Assembly: GCA_902768975.1 (NCBI GenBank)
Contig: CACXMZ010000004.1
Location: forward strand, 1 to 64,000
Source of the DNA: an uncultured Coriobacteriaceae bacterium
GTDB taxonomy: Bacteria; Actinomycetota; Coriobacteriia; Coriobacteriales; Eggerthellaceae
Reading direction: 5' to 3'
Length of the DNA stretch: 64,000 nt
A program made the position numbers and the translations under genes. Positions within the stretch are counted from its first letter, which is position 1; each line of letters starts with the position of its first letter. The notes beneath the pieces are model-generated. The model was not told where the DNA came from. It searched no databases and saw only the letters and a program-made list of their open reading frames with translations. Below, piece after piece: positions 51,131 through 57,803 of this stretch.

Positions 51131-51913
51131 GTGTTTCAGAAGCCGCTGACAGAGATTTTTCCCGAGCCCCCCGCGGGGCTCGACCCCTCTGCGCTCGATG
51201 AAGCCCGTATCCCGCAGCATGTGGCCGTGATTATGGACGGCAATGGTCGTTGGGCGAAAAAGCGTGCGCTGAACAGGCTTAAGGGCCACAAGGCGGGCAT
51301 CGAAGCCGTGCGCGAAACCATCCGCTGCGCCAACGACTGCGGCGTGCGCTACCTGACCATCTATTCCTTCAGCACCGAAAATTGGAAGCGCCCTAAAGAA
51401 GAAGTTACGGGGCTTATGGAACTGTTCGCCAAGACCATGTTGGCTGAAGTGGACGGCCTCCATGAAGAAGGCGTGCGCGTGCGCACCGTGGGCGACATTA
51501 GTGCGCTGCCTGCGGAAACGCGTGCGGCCTTTGAAGAAGCTTGGGAAAAGACGCGCGACAACACGGGCATGACGCTAAACGTGGCCGTGAATTACGGTTC
51601 GCGCGACGAAATGCTTCATGCGGTGCGTGGCGTGGTGGGCGACCTTATGGCCACGGCGCATGAAACTGGCTCCATGCCAGAAATTACCGAAGAACTATTC
51701 GCGAGCCACTTGTACACGGCGGGCCAGCCGGACCCTGAACTGCTTATCCGCACGAGTGGCGAACTACGCATTTCTAACTTCCTGTTGTGGCAAATTGCCT
51801 ATTCGGAAATCTATGTGACCGACGTGCTCTGGCCCGACTTTAACCGTTATGAATTCTTGCGCGCGCTGCTGAACTATCAGGCGCGCGACCGCAGGTTTGG
51901 GGGTTTGAAGTGA
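51131..51913 (+). CDS. uppS: Isoprenyl transferase (undecaprenyl diphosphate synthase)
   Basis: 260 residues of the cis-prenyltransferase family: 'HVAVIMDGNGRWAKKRALNR' holds the catalytic Asp and the diphosphate loop, 'GHKAGIEAVRETIRCANDCG', 'LTIYSFSTENWKRPKEEV' and the C-terminal 'DPELLIRTSGELRISNFLLW' with the conserved RTSGE...R. It builds the lipid carrier for cell-wall synthesis from IPP and farnesyl diphosphate. Start GTG 51131 is weakly supported (AAAGAG about 13 bases upstream). It overlaps cdsA by four bases (GTGA). Confidence 0.95.
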   Translation: MFQKPLTEIFPEPPAGLDPSALDEARIPQHVAVIMDGNGRWAKKRALNRLKGHKAGIEAVRETIRCANDCGVRYLTIYSFSTENWKRPKEEVTGLMELFAKTMLAEVDGLHEEGVRVRTVGDISALPAETRAAFEEAWEKTRDNTGMTLNVAVNYGSRDEMLHAVRGVVGDLMATAHETGSMPEITEELFASHLYTAGQPDPELLIRTSGELRISNFLLWQIAYSEIYVTDVLWPDFNRYEFLRALLNYQARDRRFGGLK

Positions 51914-52977
51914 GCATAGAGCGCCTCGAACCTGAATATTACGACACGGAAAGTGAAGCCATTCCGAGTGTTAACGAAGTGCCCGAAGCTTCGTTTGAAG
52001 ACGTGCCGGACGCCCTCGACAATCCAGTTCCCGCAGGGGAAGCTGCTGCTACCGCTAGTGCTGCGCCTGCTAAACCGACGGTAAAAGAGCGCGTGCGCGA
52101 AAAGCAGCACGCGGCCAAGCAAAAGGTCTACGACAAAACCCCCGACCGTTTCAAGAACGCTAATGCCTTGCAGGTGCGTTTCCGCACGGGCTTTGTGTAC
52201 GTAGCCGTTTCGGTTATTTGCGTGCTTGCGGGCAATATTCCTACCATGGTGTACCTGTCCTTGGTGTCGGCAATTTGCGCGGGCGAATTTTTCTACATGA
52301 TGCGCGTGGACGCGAAGCTGCCTAACGAAGTTATTGGCATTATTGGCGCGGCAGCGTACCCCATTGCCATGTGGCGCTGGGGCTTCCCGGGCGTGGGCCT
52401 GGTAACCATCGGGCTTATGCTGGCGCTGCTGGTGTGGTACGTGTATTACATGCGCGCACGCATCCCCGACCTGGGCGTGAGCTTCTTTGGCGCCGCTTAC
52501 ACGGGCATGCTTATGTCGAGCCTTATTCTGGTGCGCCAGGCGGTGCCGAGCCCCTGGGGTGGGGTACTCGTGCTGCTGCTGTTCTGCAGCGTGTGGTTCA
52601 ACGACGCAGGTGCCTACCTGGTGGGCAGTCGCTTTGGCAAGCACAAGCTGGCGCCCTTGACTAGCCCGAAGAAAAGCTGGGAAGGCTTCATTGCGGGCTT
52701 GGTAGTTTCGGCGGGCTTCTGGTGTTTGATGACGCTCGTGCCTGGTGTGACCATGTCAATTCCGCAGGCTATTGTGTTTGGCCTGCTGTGCGGGGCTGCA
52801 GGTGTGCTGGGCGACCTAGCCGAAAGCCGCATTAAGCGCAACGTGGGCGTGAAGGATTCAGGTACTATCATGCCTGGTCACGGTGGCCTTTTGGACCGTT
52901 GCGATTCTATGTTTTTGGCTGCGGTGGTGGCCGCGGTGTTGCTCTTTGGCGCGGGGTGCATTCCCTATGTTTGGTAA
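51910..52977 (+). CDS. cdsA: Phosphatidate cytidylyltransferase
   Basis: 355 residues. A ~95-residue acidic then basic cytoplasmic N-terminal extension precedes about eight membrane helices. The CdsA signature 'RIKRNVGVKDSGTIMPGHGG' followed by 'LLDRCDSMFLAA' is intact at the C terminus, as is 'LTSPKKSWEGFIAG' (metal/CTP site). It makes CDP-diacylglycerol for phospholipids. Start GTG 51910 overlaps the uppS stop (GTGA), showing translational coupling. The core without the extension is normal length. Confidence 0.94.
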   Translation: MSIERLEPEYYDTESEAIPSVNEVPEASFEDVPDALDNPVPAGEAAATASAAPAKPTVKERVREKQHAAKQKVYDKTPDRFKNANALQVRFRTGFVYVAVSVICVLAGNIPTMVYLSLVSAICAGEFFYMMRVDAKLPNEVIGIIGAAAYPIAMWRWGFPGVGLVTIGLMLALLVWYVYYMRARIPDLGVSFFGAAYTGMLMSSLILVRQAVPSPWGGVLVLLLFCSVWFNDAGAYLVGSRFGKHKLAPLTSPKKSWEGFIAGLVVSAGFWCLMTLVPGVTMSIPQAIVFGLLCGAAGVLGDLAESRIKRNVGVKDSGTIMPGHGGLLDRCDSMFLAAVVAAVLLFGAGCIPYVW

Positions 52978-53046
52978 CTTCGCACTCAGCCTCCCTCTTT
53001 TTTCTACACCGGTTATAACCGTCGAACTGGGTAAGCAGGGGTAGAT

Positions 53047-54372
53047 ATGAAACGTATTGTTGTGCTTGGATGCACAGGTTCCATTGGTGAACAGACTTTG
53101 GACGTGGTGCGCCGCCACTCCGACCAGCTGCAGATTGTGGGCCTGGCATGCGGGCGTCGCGTGGACGCTATGTTGGCTGCCGCTGCCGAATTTGGTGTAG
53201 CAGTTTGTGCAACTAATTCTGAAGAAGCCGCCGCTGAAGCGCGCGCTGCGGGCATGGTGCCCGAGGGCGTGGCGCTTGAAGTGGGTAGTGCGGCCGTTGA
53301 AGCCCTCGTGCGCATGCCTGAAGTGGACCTGGTAGTGAATGCCCTCGTGGGTGCTGCCGGTCTGCGTGCTTCCTACGAAACCCTGCGCGCGGGCAAGGTG
53401 CTCGCCCTGGCGAACAAGGAATCCCTCGTAGTCGGGGGCGATCTTCTCTGTTCCGCCGTTTTTACAAACGGCGGACAGGCCGATGCTGCGGCTTCCGCTG
53501 GCACCCAATCTGCCGCTGCTGCGAGCGGCTCACCTACCGAAGTAGGCTTCGCCTCCGCAGACAGCGCCATCTTGGGCACCAGCGAAACCCTCGCTGACTT
53601 TGGTGGACCTGCGGTTTCGTGCCTAGATCCTGCCTCGCTCATTCGCCCCATCGACTCTGAACACGGGGCCATTTACCAGTGCCTGCTGGGGGAGCGCGCC
53701 GAAGAAGTTACGGCGCTGTGGGTGACTGCTTCGGGCGGCCCTTTCCGCGGGCGCACGCGCAGCGAACTGGAGCACGTTACCCCCGAAGAAGCGCTTGCTC
53801 ACCCCACGTGGAACATGGGTCCCAAGATCACCATCGACTCGTCCACGCTTATGAACAAGGGCCTGGAAGTTATTGAAGCCCACCACTTGTTTAATATGCC
53901 CTACGAAAAGATTCGTGTGGTGGTTCAGCCGCAAAGTGCCATTCATTCTATGGTCGAATTTTCCGACGGCAGTGTGAAGGCTCATTTGGGAACCACCGAC
54001 ATGCGCATTCCTATCCAGTTTGCACTTTCGTACCCCGATCGCTGGGACGCCCCCGTGGCGCCGCTCGATTTTACCCAGCTGGGTAGCCTGGAATTTGCGG
54101 CGCCCGACACTGAAACCTTCCGCTGCCTGGCCTTGGCACGGCAGGCGGGCGAAGCGGGCGGCACGCTTCCGTGCGTTATGAATGCGGCTAATGAAATTGC
54201 GGTAGCGGCTTTTTTGGACAAGCGCCTGAGCTACTTAGGGATTGCCGACTGTGTGGAAGCCGTTATGAATGCTCACCATGGAGAAAAGGTTACAAGCGTT
54301 GAACAATTGCTTGAAGTGGACGCCTGGGCGCGCAAACAGGCGCAACAATTAATACAAGAAAAGGATTTTTAG
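53047..54372 (+). CDS. dxr: 1-deoxy-D-xylulose 5-phosphate reductoisomerase with in-frame repeat insertion
   Basis: 441 residues against about 385-400 usually. The NADPH site 'IVVLGCTGSIGEQTLDVVRR' is at the N terminus. Catalytic blocks are 'LANKESLVVGGDLL' (123-126 NKES) and 'RPIDSEHGAIYQCL' (203-206 DSEH), then 'HPTWNMGPKITIDSSTLMNK' and 'VVQPQSAIHSMVEF'. In E. coli Dxr the NKES and DSEH motifs start 26 residues apart; here 80. The extra segment is Ala/Ser/Gly-rich and maps onto a family 2 palindromic element (53448-53600, residues 135-185). All key residues remain, so the enzyme may be active. First committed enzyme of the MEP pathway. Confidence 0.95.
   Translation: MKRIVVLGCTGSIGEQTLDVVRRHSDQLQIVGLACGRRVDAMLAAAAEFGVAVCATNSEEAAAEARAAGMVPEGVALEVGSAAVEALVRMPEVDLVVNALVGAAGLRASYETLRAGKVLALANKESLVVGGDLLCSAVFTNGGQADAAASAGTQSAAAASGSPTEVGFASADSAILGTSETLADFGGPAVSCLDPASLIRPIDSEHGAIYQCLLGERAEEVTALWVTASGGPFRGRTRSELEHVTPEEALAHPTWNMGPKITIDSSTLMNKGLEVIEAHHLFNMPYEKIRVVVQPQSAIHSMVEFSDGSVKAHLGTTDMRIPIQFALSYPDRWDAPVAPLDFTQLGSLEFAAPDTETFRCLALARQAGEAGGTLPCVMNAANEIAVAAFLDKRLSYLGIADCVEAVMNAHHGEKVTSVEQLLEVDAWARKQAQQLIQEKDF
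53448..53600 (+). repeat. Family 2 palindromic element, copy 3, inside dxr
   Basis: 5' hairpin CTGT-t-CCGCCGTTT/AAACGGCGG-ACAG (53448-53461/53466-53478); linker CCGATGCTGCG; outer stem 53490-53508 with 53572-53589 (CGCTGG/CCAGCG and CCCAA/TTGGG); TCTGC/GCAGA (53509-53513/53557-53561); tip CCTAC-cgaa-GTAGG (53533-53546); CCTCGCTGAC. Same plan as the intergenic copies, but fully open in the dxr frame. Confidence 0.82.
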
Positions 54373-54392
54373 GTTGTCGAAGAGTCAGTGAA

Positions 54393-54508
54393 AACTAGTA
54401 TGCTGGGATAGATTGCCCCGCCTTTGCCCGAGCGTACTAGGCGTACGCGCAAGAGGGCAAAACAAGGGGCAAGATGCCCAGCATAATAGTTTGCAACGTC
54501 AGGACGTT
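54393..54508 (-). repeat. Family 2 palindromic element, inverted copy
   Basis: Stem AACTAgTATGCTGGG/CCCAGCATAaTAGTT (54393-54407/54477-54491, one mismatch); TTGCCCC/GGGGCAA (54413-54419/54466-54472), identical to copy 2; tip GCGTAC-taggc-GTACGC (54432-54448). Read on the minus strand, CATCTTGCCCCTTGTTTTG matches copy 2 base for base, and the downstream CACTGACTCTTCGAC resembles its CGCTGATACTTCGAC. The adjoining AACGTC-AG-GACGTT (54495-54508) may be its 5' hairpin and holds the rseP Shine-Dalgarno. Confidence 0.78.
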
Positions 54509-54509
54509 T

Positions 54510-55730
54510 ATGGATATTCTTATAATGATAATATGCACCACCATCGTCTTAGGACTGCTGGTGTTTATTCACGAAGGTGGGCACTACCTGGCGGCCCGTG
54601 CCTTTGGCGTGCGCGTAACCGAATTTATGCTGGGCTTGCCAGGCCCGCACATCGGCTTTAAGCGTGGCGAAACCAAGTTTGGTGTGACGGCCATTCCGCT
54701 GGGTGGCTATGCGCGTGTGTGTGGCATGGGCGTGGGCGAAGAAAGCCCGCACCTGGCGCGTGTCCTGCGTTGCGTCTATGCGCGCGGTACGGTAGTGATG
54801 GAAGACGTGGCCCATGAACTGGGCATTTCTGAAGACGATGCCTACACGGCGCTCGAAGAACTGGTTGAGTGGGGCAGTATTACTGGTCCTAATAAGAAGG
54901 ACAAGTACAACACCTATCGCACTCCCGAAGCCCTCGATTACAACAAGCATGCGGCCGAAGCATCTGCGGAGCAGGTAAAGCTTCCCGTAAAGCTTGAAGC
55001 TGGCTGGAACGTGGAAGCGGCCCCGGGTGCCTCTGCCGCGGCGGGTATCCCCGTTGCGCCTAATCCCGCTACCCAGGCGATGCTTGCGCATATTCCTGCA
55101 GGCGCAGAAGGCAGCCCGCGCCCCTTGGAAGACGCGCAGGCATTCTTTGAAGCGGAACGTGCGCGCACCTATCGCAGTCTGCCGTTCTGGAAGCGTTGCG
55201 TCATTTTGGTCGCAGGCCCTGGCATGAACGTGCTGTTCGCGCTGCTGGCTTTCGTGCTTATTTATTCCGTCATTGGCTACGACGTGCAAAACACCGAAAC
55301 AGGCGAAATCACTCATATTATTGTGGACCCATGGACGTCTATTAAGGCGGGCTTTAGCTATATTGGCATGGTGTTTGTGGCTATCTTAGGGCTGTTCAAC
55401 CCGCAGACGGCGGCAGAAACCGTTTCGAATTCCACGTCGCTTGTGGGCATTGCCGTGCTTTCAAAAACGGCCTTTGAACAGGGCCTGGTTACGGCACTCA
55501 GTTTTTCGGCCATGCTTTCAGTTTCACTGGGGCTTATGAACATGCTGCCCATTCCGCCGCTCGACGGCGGCCGCTTCGTGGTGGAAATCTATCAGAAGAT
55601 CCGCGGCAAGGCTATTTCGCCCAAGGTCCTCAATTCTTTGTCGCTGGCAGGTGTGGCCTTGTTCATGCTCTTCTTTATTTTCATGGTGAACCAAGACGTC
55701 CAACGCTTTGTCTTTGGAAATTGGAGTTAG
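54510..55730 (+). CDS. rseP: RseP-family site-2 metalloprotease with unusual insertion, no evident PDZ
   Basis: 406 residues. M50 protease: the zinc motif HEGGH is at 21-25 in the first membrane helix, and 'NMLPIPPLDGGRF' near residue 345 supplies the third ligand. After the first two motifs ('LGGYARVCGMG') comes a ~135-residue insertion. Residues 82-128 read as a winged helix ('VVMEDVAHELGISEDDAYTA', 'LEELVEWGSI'), followed by an Ala/Pro-rich linker. The usual PDZ domain after the second membrane helix is not apparent; only ~25 residues separate it from 'GFSYIGMVFVAILGLFNP'. It would cleave membrane-bound anti-sigma factors or signal peptides. Start ATG 54510, six bases after AGGA. Confidence 0.88.
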   Translation: MDILIMIICTTIVLGLLVFIHEGGHYLAARAFGVRVTEFMLGLPGPHIGFKRGETKFGVTAIPLGGYARVCGMGVGEESPHLARVLRCVYARGTVVMEDVAHELGISEDDAYTALEELVEWGSITGPNKKDKYNTYRTPEALDYNKHAAEASAEQVKLPVKLEAGWNVEAAPGASAAAGIPVAPNPATQAMLAHIPAGAEGSPRPLEDAQAFFEAERARTYRSLPFWKRCVILVAGPGMNVLFALLAFVLIYSVIGYDVQNTETGEITHIIVDPWTSIKAGFSYIGMVFVAILGLFNPQTAAETVSNSTSLVGIAVLSKTAFEQGLVTALSFSAMLSVSLGLMNMLPIPPLDGGRFVVEIYQKIRGKAISPKVLNSLSLAGVALFMLFFIFMVNQDVQRFVFGNWS

Positions 55731-55737
55731 CGCAAGA

Positions 55738-55756
55738 AACCAACCTCGCTGACTTC
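55738..55756 (+). repeat. Remnant of a family 2 element 3' end
   Basis: AACCAACCTCGCTGACTTC lies between rseP and ispG. CCTCGCTGACTT is the same as the 3' boundary of copy 3. No matching 5' part is present, so it is a relic or a bare insertion boundary. Confidence 0.45.
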
Positions 55757-55764
55757 ACCAGACT

Positions 55765-55776
55765 TATAATATAGCT
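55765..55776 (+). promoter_or_regulatory. Leaderless-type promoter of ispG
   Basis: TATAAT (55765-55770), six bases (ATAGCT), then the ispG ATG. No Shine-Dalgarno. RNA would start at or next to the A of the start codon. No good -35 box. Confidence 0.55.
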
Positions 55777-56832
55777 ATGACCGCAAGAGATAATACACGA
55801 CAAGTAAACGTGGGTGGGGTGCCGCTGGGTGGTGGCGCGCCCTGTGTGGTGCAGTCCATGCTGTGCGTGGCACCCGACGACGTGGCCGCTAACCTGGCGC
55901 AGGCCCAGGCTTTGGCCGATGCGGGCTGCGAAGTGGTGCGCATGGCCATTCCGCGCAAGGACTGCCTGGACGCCTTTGAAGCCGTGTGCAAGCAGTCGCC
56001 CCTGCCCGTGGTAGCCGACATTCATTTTTCGGCAGACATTGCTATTGAAGCCGCGCGCCGTGGGGCTGCTAAGTTGCGCATCAACCCGGGCAACATTGGT
56101 GGCCTGGAAGCTACTAATCCTGTGATTGACGCGGCTGGCGCTGCGGGTATTCCTATTCGCATTGGCGTGAATGCGGGCTCTTTGGACGATGCGCTGGCTG
56201 CTCGCGAAGACTTAACGCTGCCTGAAAAGCTAGCGGAGTCGGCGGCGGGTTATGTGGACTATTTTGAAGGCCGCGGTTTTACCGACCTGGTAGTAAGCGC
56301 CAAGGCATCCGACGTCACGACCACCGTGGAAGCCTATCGTTTGCTGGCCAAGCGCATTCCGCATGTGCCGCTGCACATTGGCATAACGGAAGCGGGTACC
56401 TTGTTCCAGGGCTTGGTAAAAAGCGCCAGTGGTCTGGGTATTTTGCTGGAAGAAGGCATTGGCGACACCCTGCGCATTTCCTTAACTGACGACCCCGTGC
56501 AGGAAATTCGTGCGTGCTGGACCCTGCTTTCAGCGCTTGACCTGCGCCGTCGCGGGCCCGAAATTATCAGTTGCCCTACGTGTGGGCGCTGCCAGGTGGA
56601 CTTGATTGGCCTGGCCAAGCAGGTGGAAGATCGTCTGCAAACGGTGGCCAAGCCCATTAAGGTGGCGGTCATGGGTTGCGTGGTGAATGGTCCGGGCGAA
56701 GCGAAGCATGCCGACATTGGCGTGGCCTGCGGGCAAGAAAGCGGCGTCATTTTTGCGCATGGCGAAACCCTGCGCAAGGTAACCGAGGCCGAAATCGTCG
56801 ACGCCCTCATGGACGAAATCGCCAAACTCTAA
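55777..56832 (+). CDS. ispG: 4-hydroxy-3-methylbut-2-enyl-diphosphate synthase
   Basis: 351 residues. The TIM-barrel part runs from 'VNVGGVPLGGGAPCVVQSML' through 'VVADIHFSADIAIEAARRGA' and 'KLRINPGNIGG'. The C-terminal 4Fe-4S domain has 'ISCPTCGRCQVDL' and 'VAVMGCVVNGPGEAKHADIG', with the three cysteines and the Glu ligand. It converts MEcPP to HMBPP near the end of the MEP pathway. It ends four bases into the convergent mmcQ-like gene. A perfect -10 box close to the ATG suggests its own leaderless transcript besides read-through from rseP. Confidence 0.95.
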   Translation: MTARDNTRQVNVGGVPLGGGAPCVVQSMLCVAPDDVAANLAQAQALADAGCEVVRMAIPRKDCLDAFEAVCKQSPLPVVADIHFSADIAIEAARRGAAKLRINPGNIGGLEATNPVIDAAGAAGIPIRIGVNAGSLDDALAAREDLTLPEKLAESAAGYVDYFEGRGFTDLVVSAKASDVTTTVEAYRLLAKRIPHVPLHIGITEAGTLFQGLVKSASGLGILLEEGIGDTLRISLTDDPVQEIRACWTLLSALDLRRRGPEIISCPTCGRCQVDLIGLAKQVEDRLQTVAKPIKVAVMGCVVNGPGEAKHADIGVACGQESGVIFAHGETLRKVTEAEIVDALMDEIAKL

Positions 56833-57281
56833 GCTGTTAGTTCGAAGCTTGCTTCTAGGAGTTCTTCAATAAGGGGTAGAGGAACGCTGCGGTCGAGCAG
56901 GATAGAAATCCAATGTTTCTTATTCATGTGGTAGCCCGGGAAGATGTCGGCCTGCATGCAGAGTGCAGGGGAGTCATCGGGGTCGACCTTCACGTTCATT
57001 ACGCTGATTAGTTCGTCGCCCACACTCGCACTGCCCGCATTGCCCGTATCACTCATGCCGCTTGCGCCACTCACTCCACTTGCGCCACTCACGCCGTTCG
57101 CGCCACTCGCTTCGCCCGTCACACCAAACTTTTTGGCGGGCACGTCCATGAAGATGGCGTACCACTTGCGGTTGCCGGCGTGGCGCAGAATGCACGTATC
57201 TGGCGAACTCGCAAACAAGTACTCTGGCTTGCTGCCAAAGTGTTCCAGCGCATAGGTAAGTAATTGATCTCGCATGTTCAT
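56829..57281 (-). CDS. MmcQ/YjbR-family protein with internal minisatellite
   Basis: 150 residues. The family blocks are 'MRDQLLTYALEHFGSKPEYL', 'RHAGNRKWYAIFMDVPAKKF' and, after an insertion, 'ISVMNVKVDPDD', 'ADIFPGYHMNKKHWISILLD' and 'LIEELLEASFELTA'. YjbR-type proteins are small, with a DNA-binding-like fold but no firm function. The insertion (about residues 56-88) is Gly/Ser/Ala-rich ('SGASGVSGASGM') and is encoded by an 18-bp tandem repeat at 57043-57114. Start ATG 57281 lies six bases after a TAGAAT -10 box on the minus strand; 57275 is possible. Confidence 0.85.
   Translation of the reverse strand: MNMRDQLLTYALEHFGSKPEYLFASSPDTCILRHAGNRKWYAIFMDVPAKKFGVTGEASGANGVSGASGVSGASGMSDTGNAGSASVGDELISVMNVKVDPDDSPALCMQADIFPGYHMNKKHWISILLDRSVPLPLIEELLEASFELTA
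57043..57114. repeat. 18-bp tandem repeat inside the YjbR-like gene
   Basis: Units 57061-57078 (CTTGCGCCACTCACTCCA), 57079-57096 (CTTGCGCCACTCACGCCG), 57097-57114 (TTCGCGCCACTCGCTTCG) and a diverged 57043-57060. The 18-bp period keeps the reading frame and encodes six-residue Ser-Gly-Ala units. Confidence 0.85.
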
Positions 57282-57390
57282 AAGCAAATTCTAGCAAAAA
57301 GCTAAGCCCTGACGCTTTCTTGCTACTGAGCAAAATTACTCAATAGAACTACCGTGGCTAACATTTGCTTTGAGTGCTAGGATAGTGCAC
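57282..57390. promoter_or_regulatory. Divergent leaderless-type promoters of the YjbR-like and Nudix genes
   Basis: Minus strand: TAGAAT (57293-57288), six bases, ATG 57281. Plus strand: TAGGAT (57378-57383), seven bases, ATG 57391. Neither gene has a Shine-Dalgarno, and no -35 box is evident. Confidence 0.5.
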
Positions 57391-57801
57391 ATGAAGACTA
57401 TTCAAGTAGTGGCAGCCATTATTTGCGATACGCCTGAAGCGCCCACGCGCATTTTTGCTACGGCGCGCGGTTATGGCGCGTTCAAGGGCATGTGGGAATT
57501 CCCCGGGGGCAAGATAGAGCCTGGTGAAGCGCCCGCCGACGCCCTTGTGCGCGAAATTCGCGAGGAATTGGGTTGCACGGTAGCTGTGGGCGACCTGGTC
57601 CACACGGTTGAGTATGACTATCCCGATTTTCACCTAAGCATGGATTGCTTCTGGTGCACCGTGGCAGAAGGCGAAATCGAACTGCGCGAAGCTGCCGAAG
57701 GTCGTTGGCTAACACGCGACGAACTCCACTCCGTTAACTGGCTGCCCGCAGACGTGACGTTGGTTGAAGATCTAGCAAAACAGATGTCGCCAGTTGGGTA
57801 G
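57391..57801 (+). CDS. Nudix hydrolase, MutT/8-oxo-dGTPase type
   Basis: 136 residues with a complete Nudix box, 'GGKIEPGEAPADALVREIRE' continuing into 'ELG'. 'ARGYGAFKGMWEFPGGK' and 'LHSVNWLPADVTLVEDL' are as in MutT proteins that hydrolyse oxidised dGTP and protect against mutation. Start ATG 57391 is preceded by TAGGAT at -13 and by no Shine-Dalgarno. It converges on the nuclease-helicase gene with two bases between the stops. Confidence 0.9.
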   Translation: MKTIQVVAAIICDTPEAPTRIFATARGYGAFKGMWEFPGGKIEPGEAPADALVREIREELGCTVAVGDLVHTVEYDYPDFHLSMDCFWCTVAEGEIELREAAEGRWLTRDELHSVNWLPADVTLVEDLAKQMSPVG

Positions 57802-57803
57802 AA

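Noticed and set aside
54474-54509. ATG 54474 as the rseP start
   Set aside because: It lies inside the inverted palindromic element and has no Shine-Dalgarno, while ATG 54510 has AGGA at proper spacing and begins at the membrane helix.
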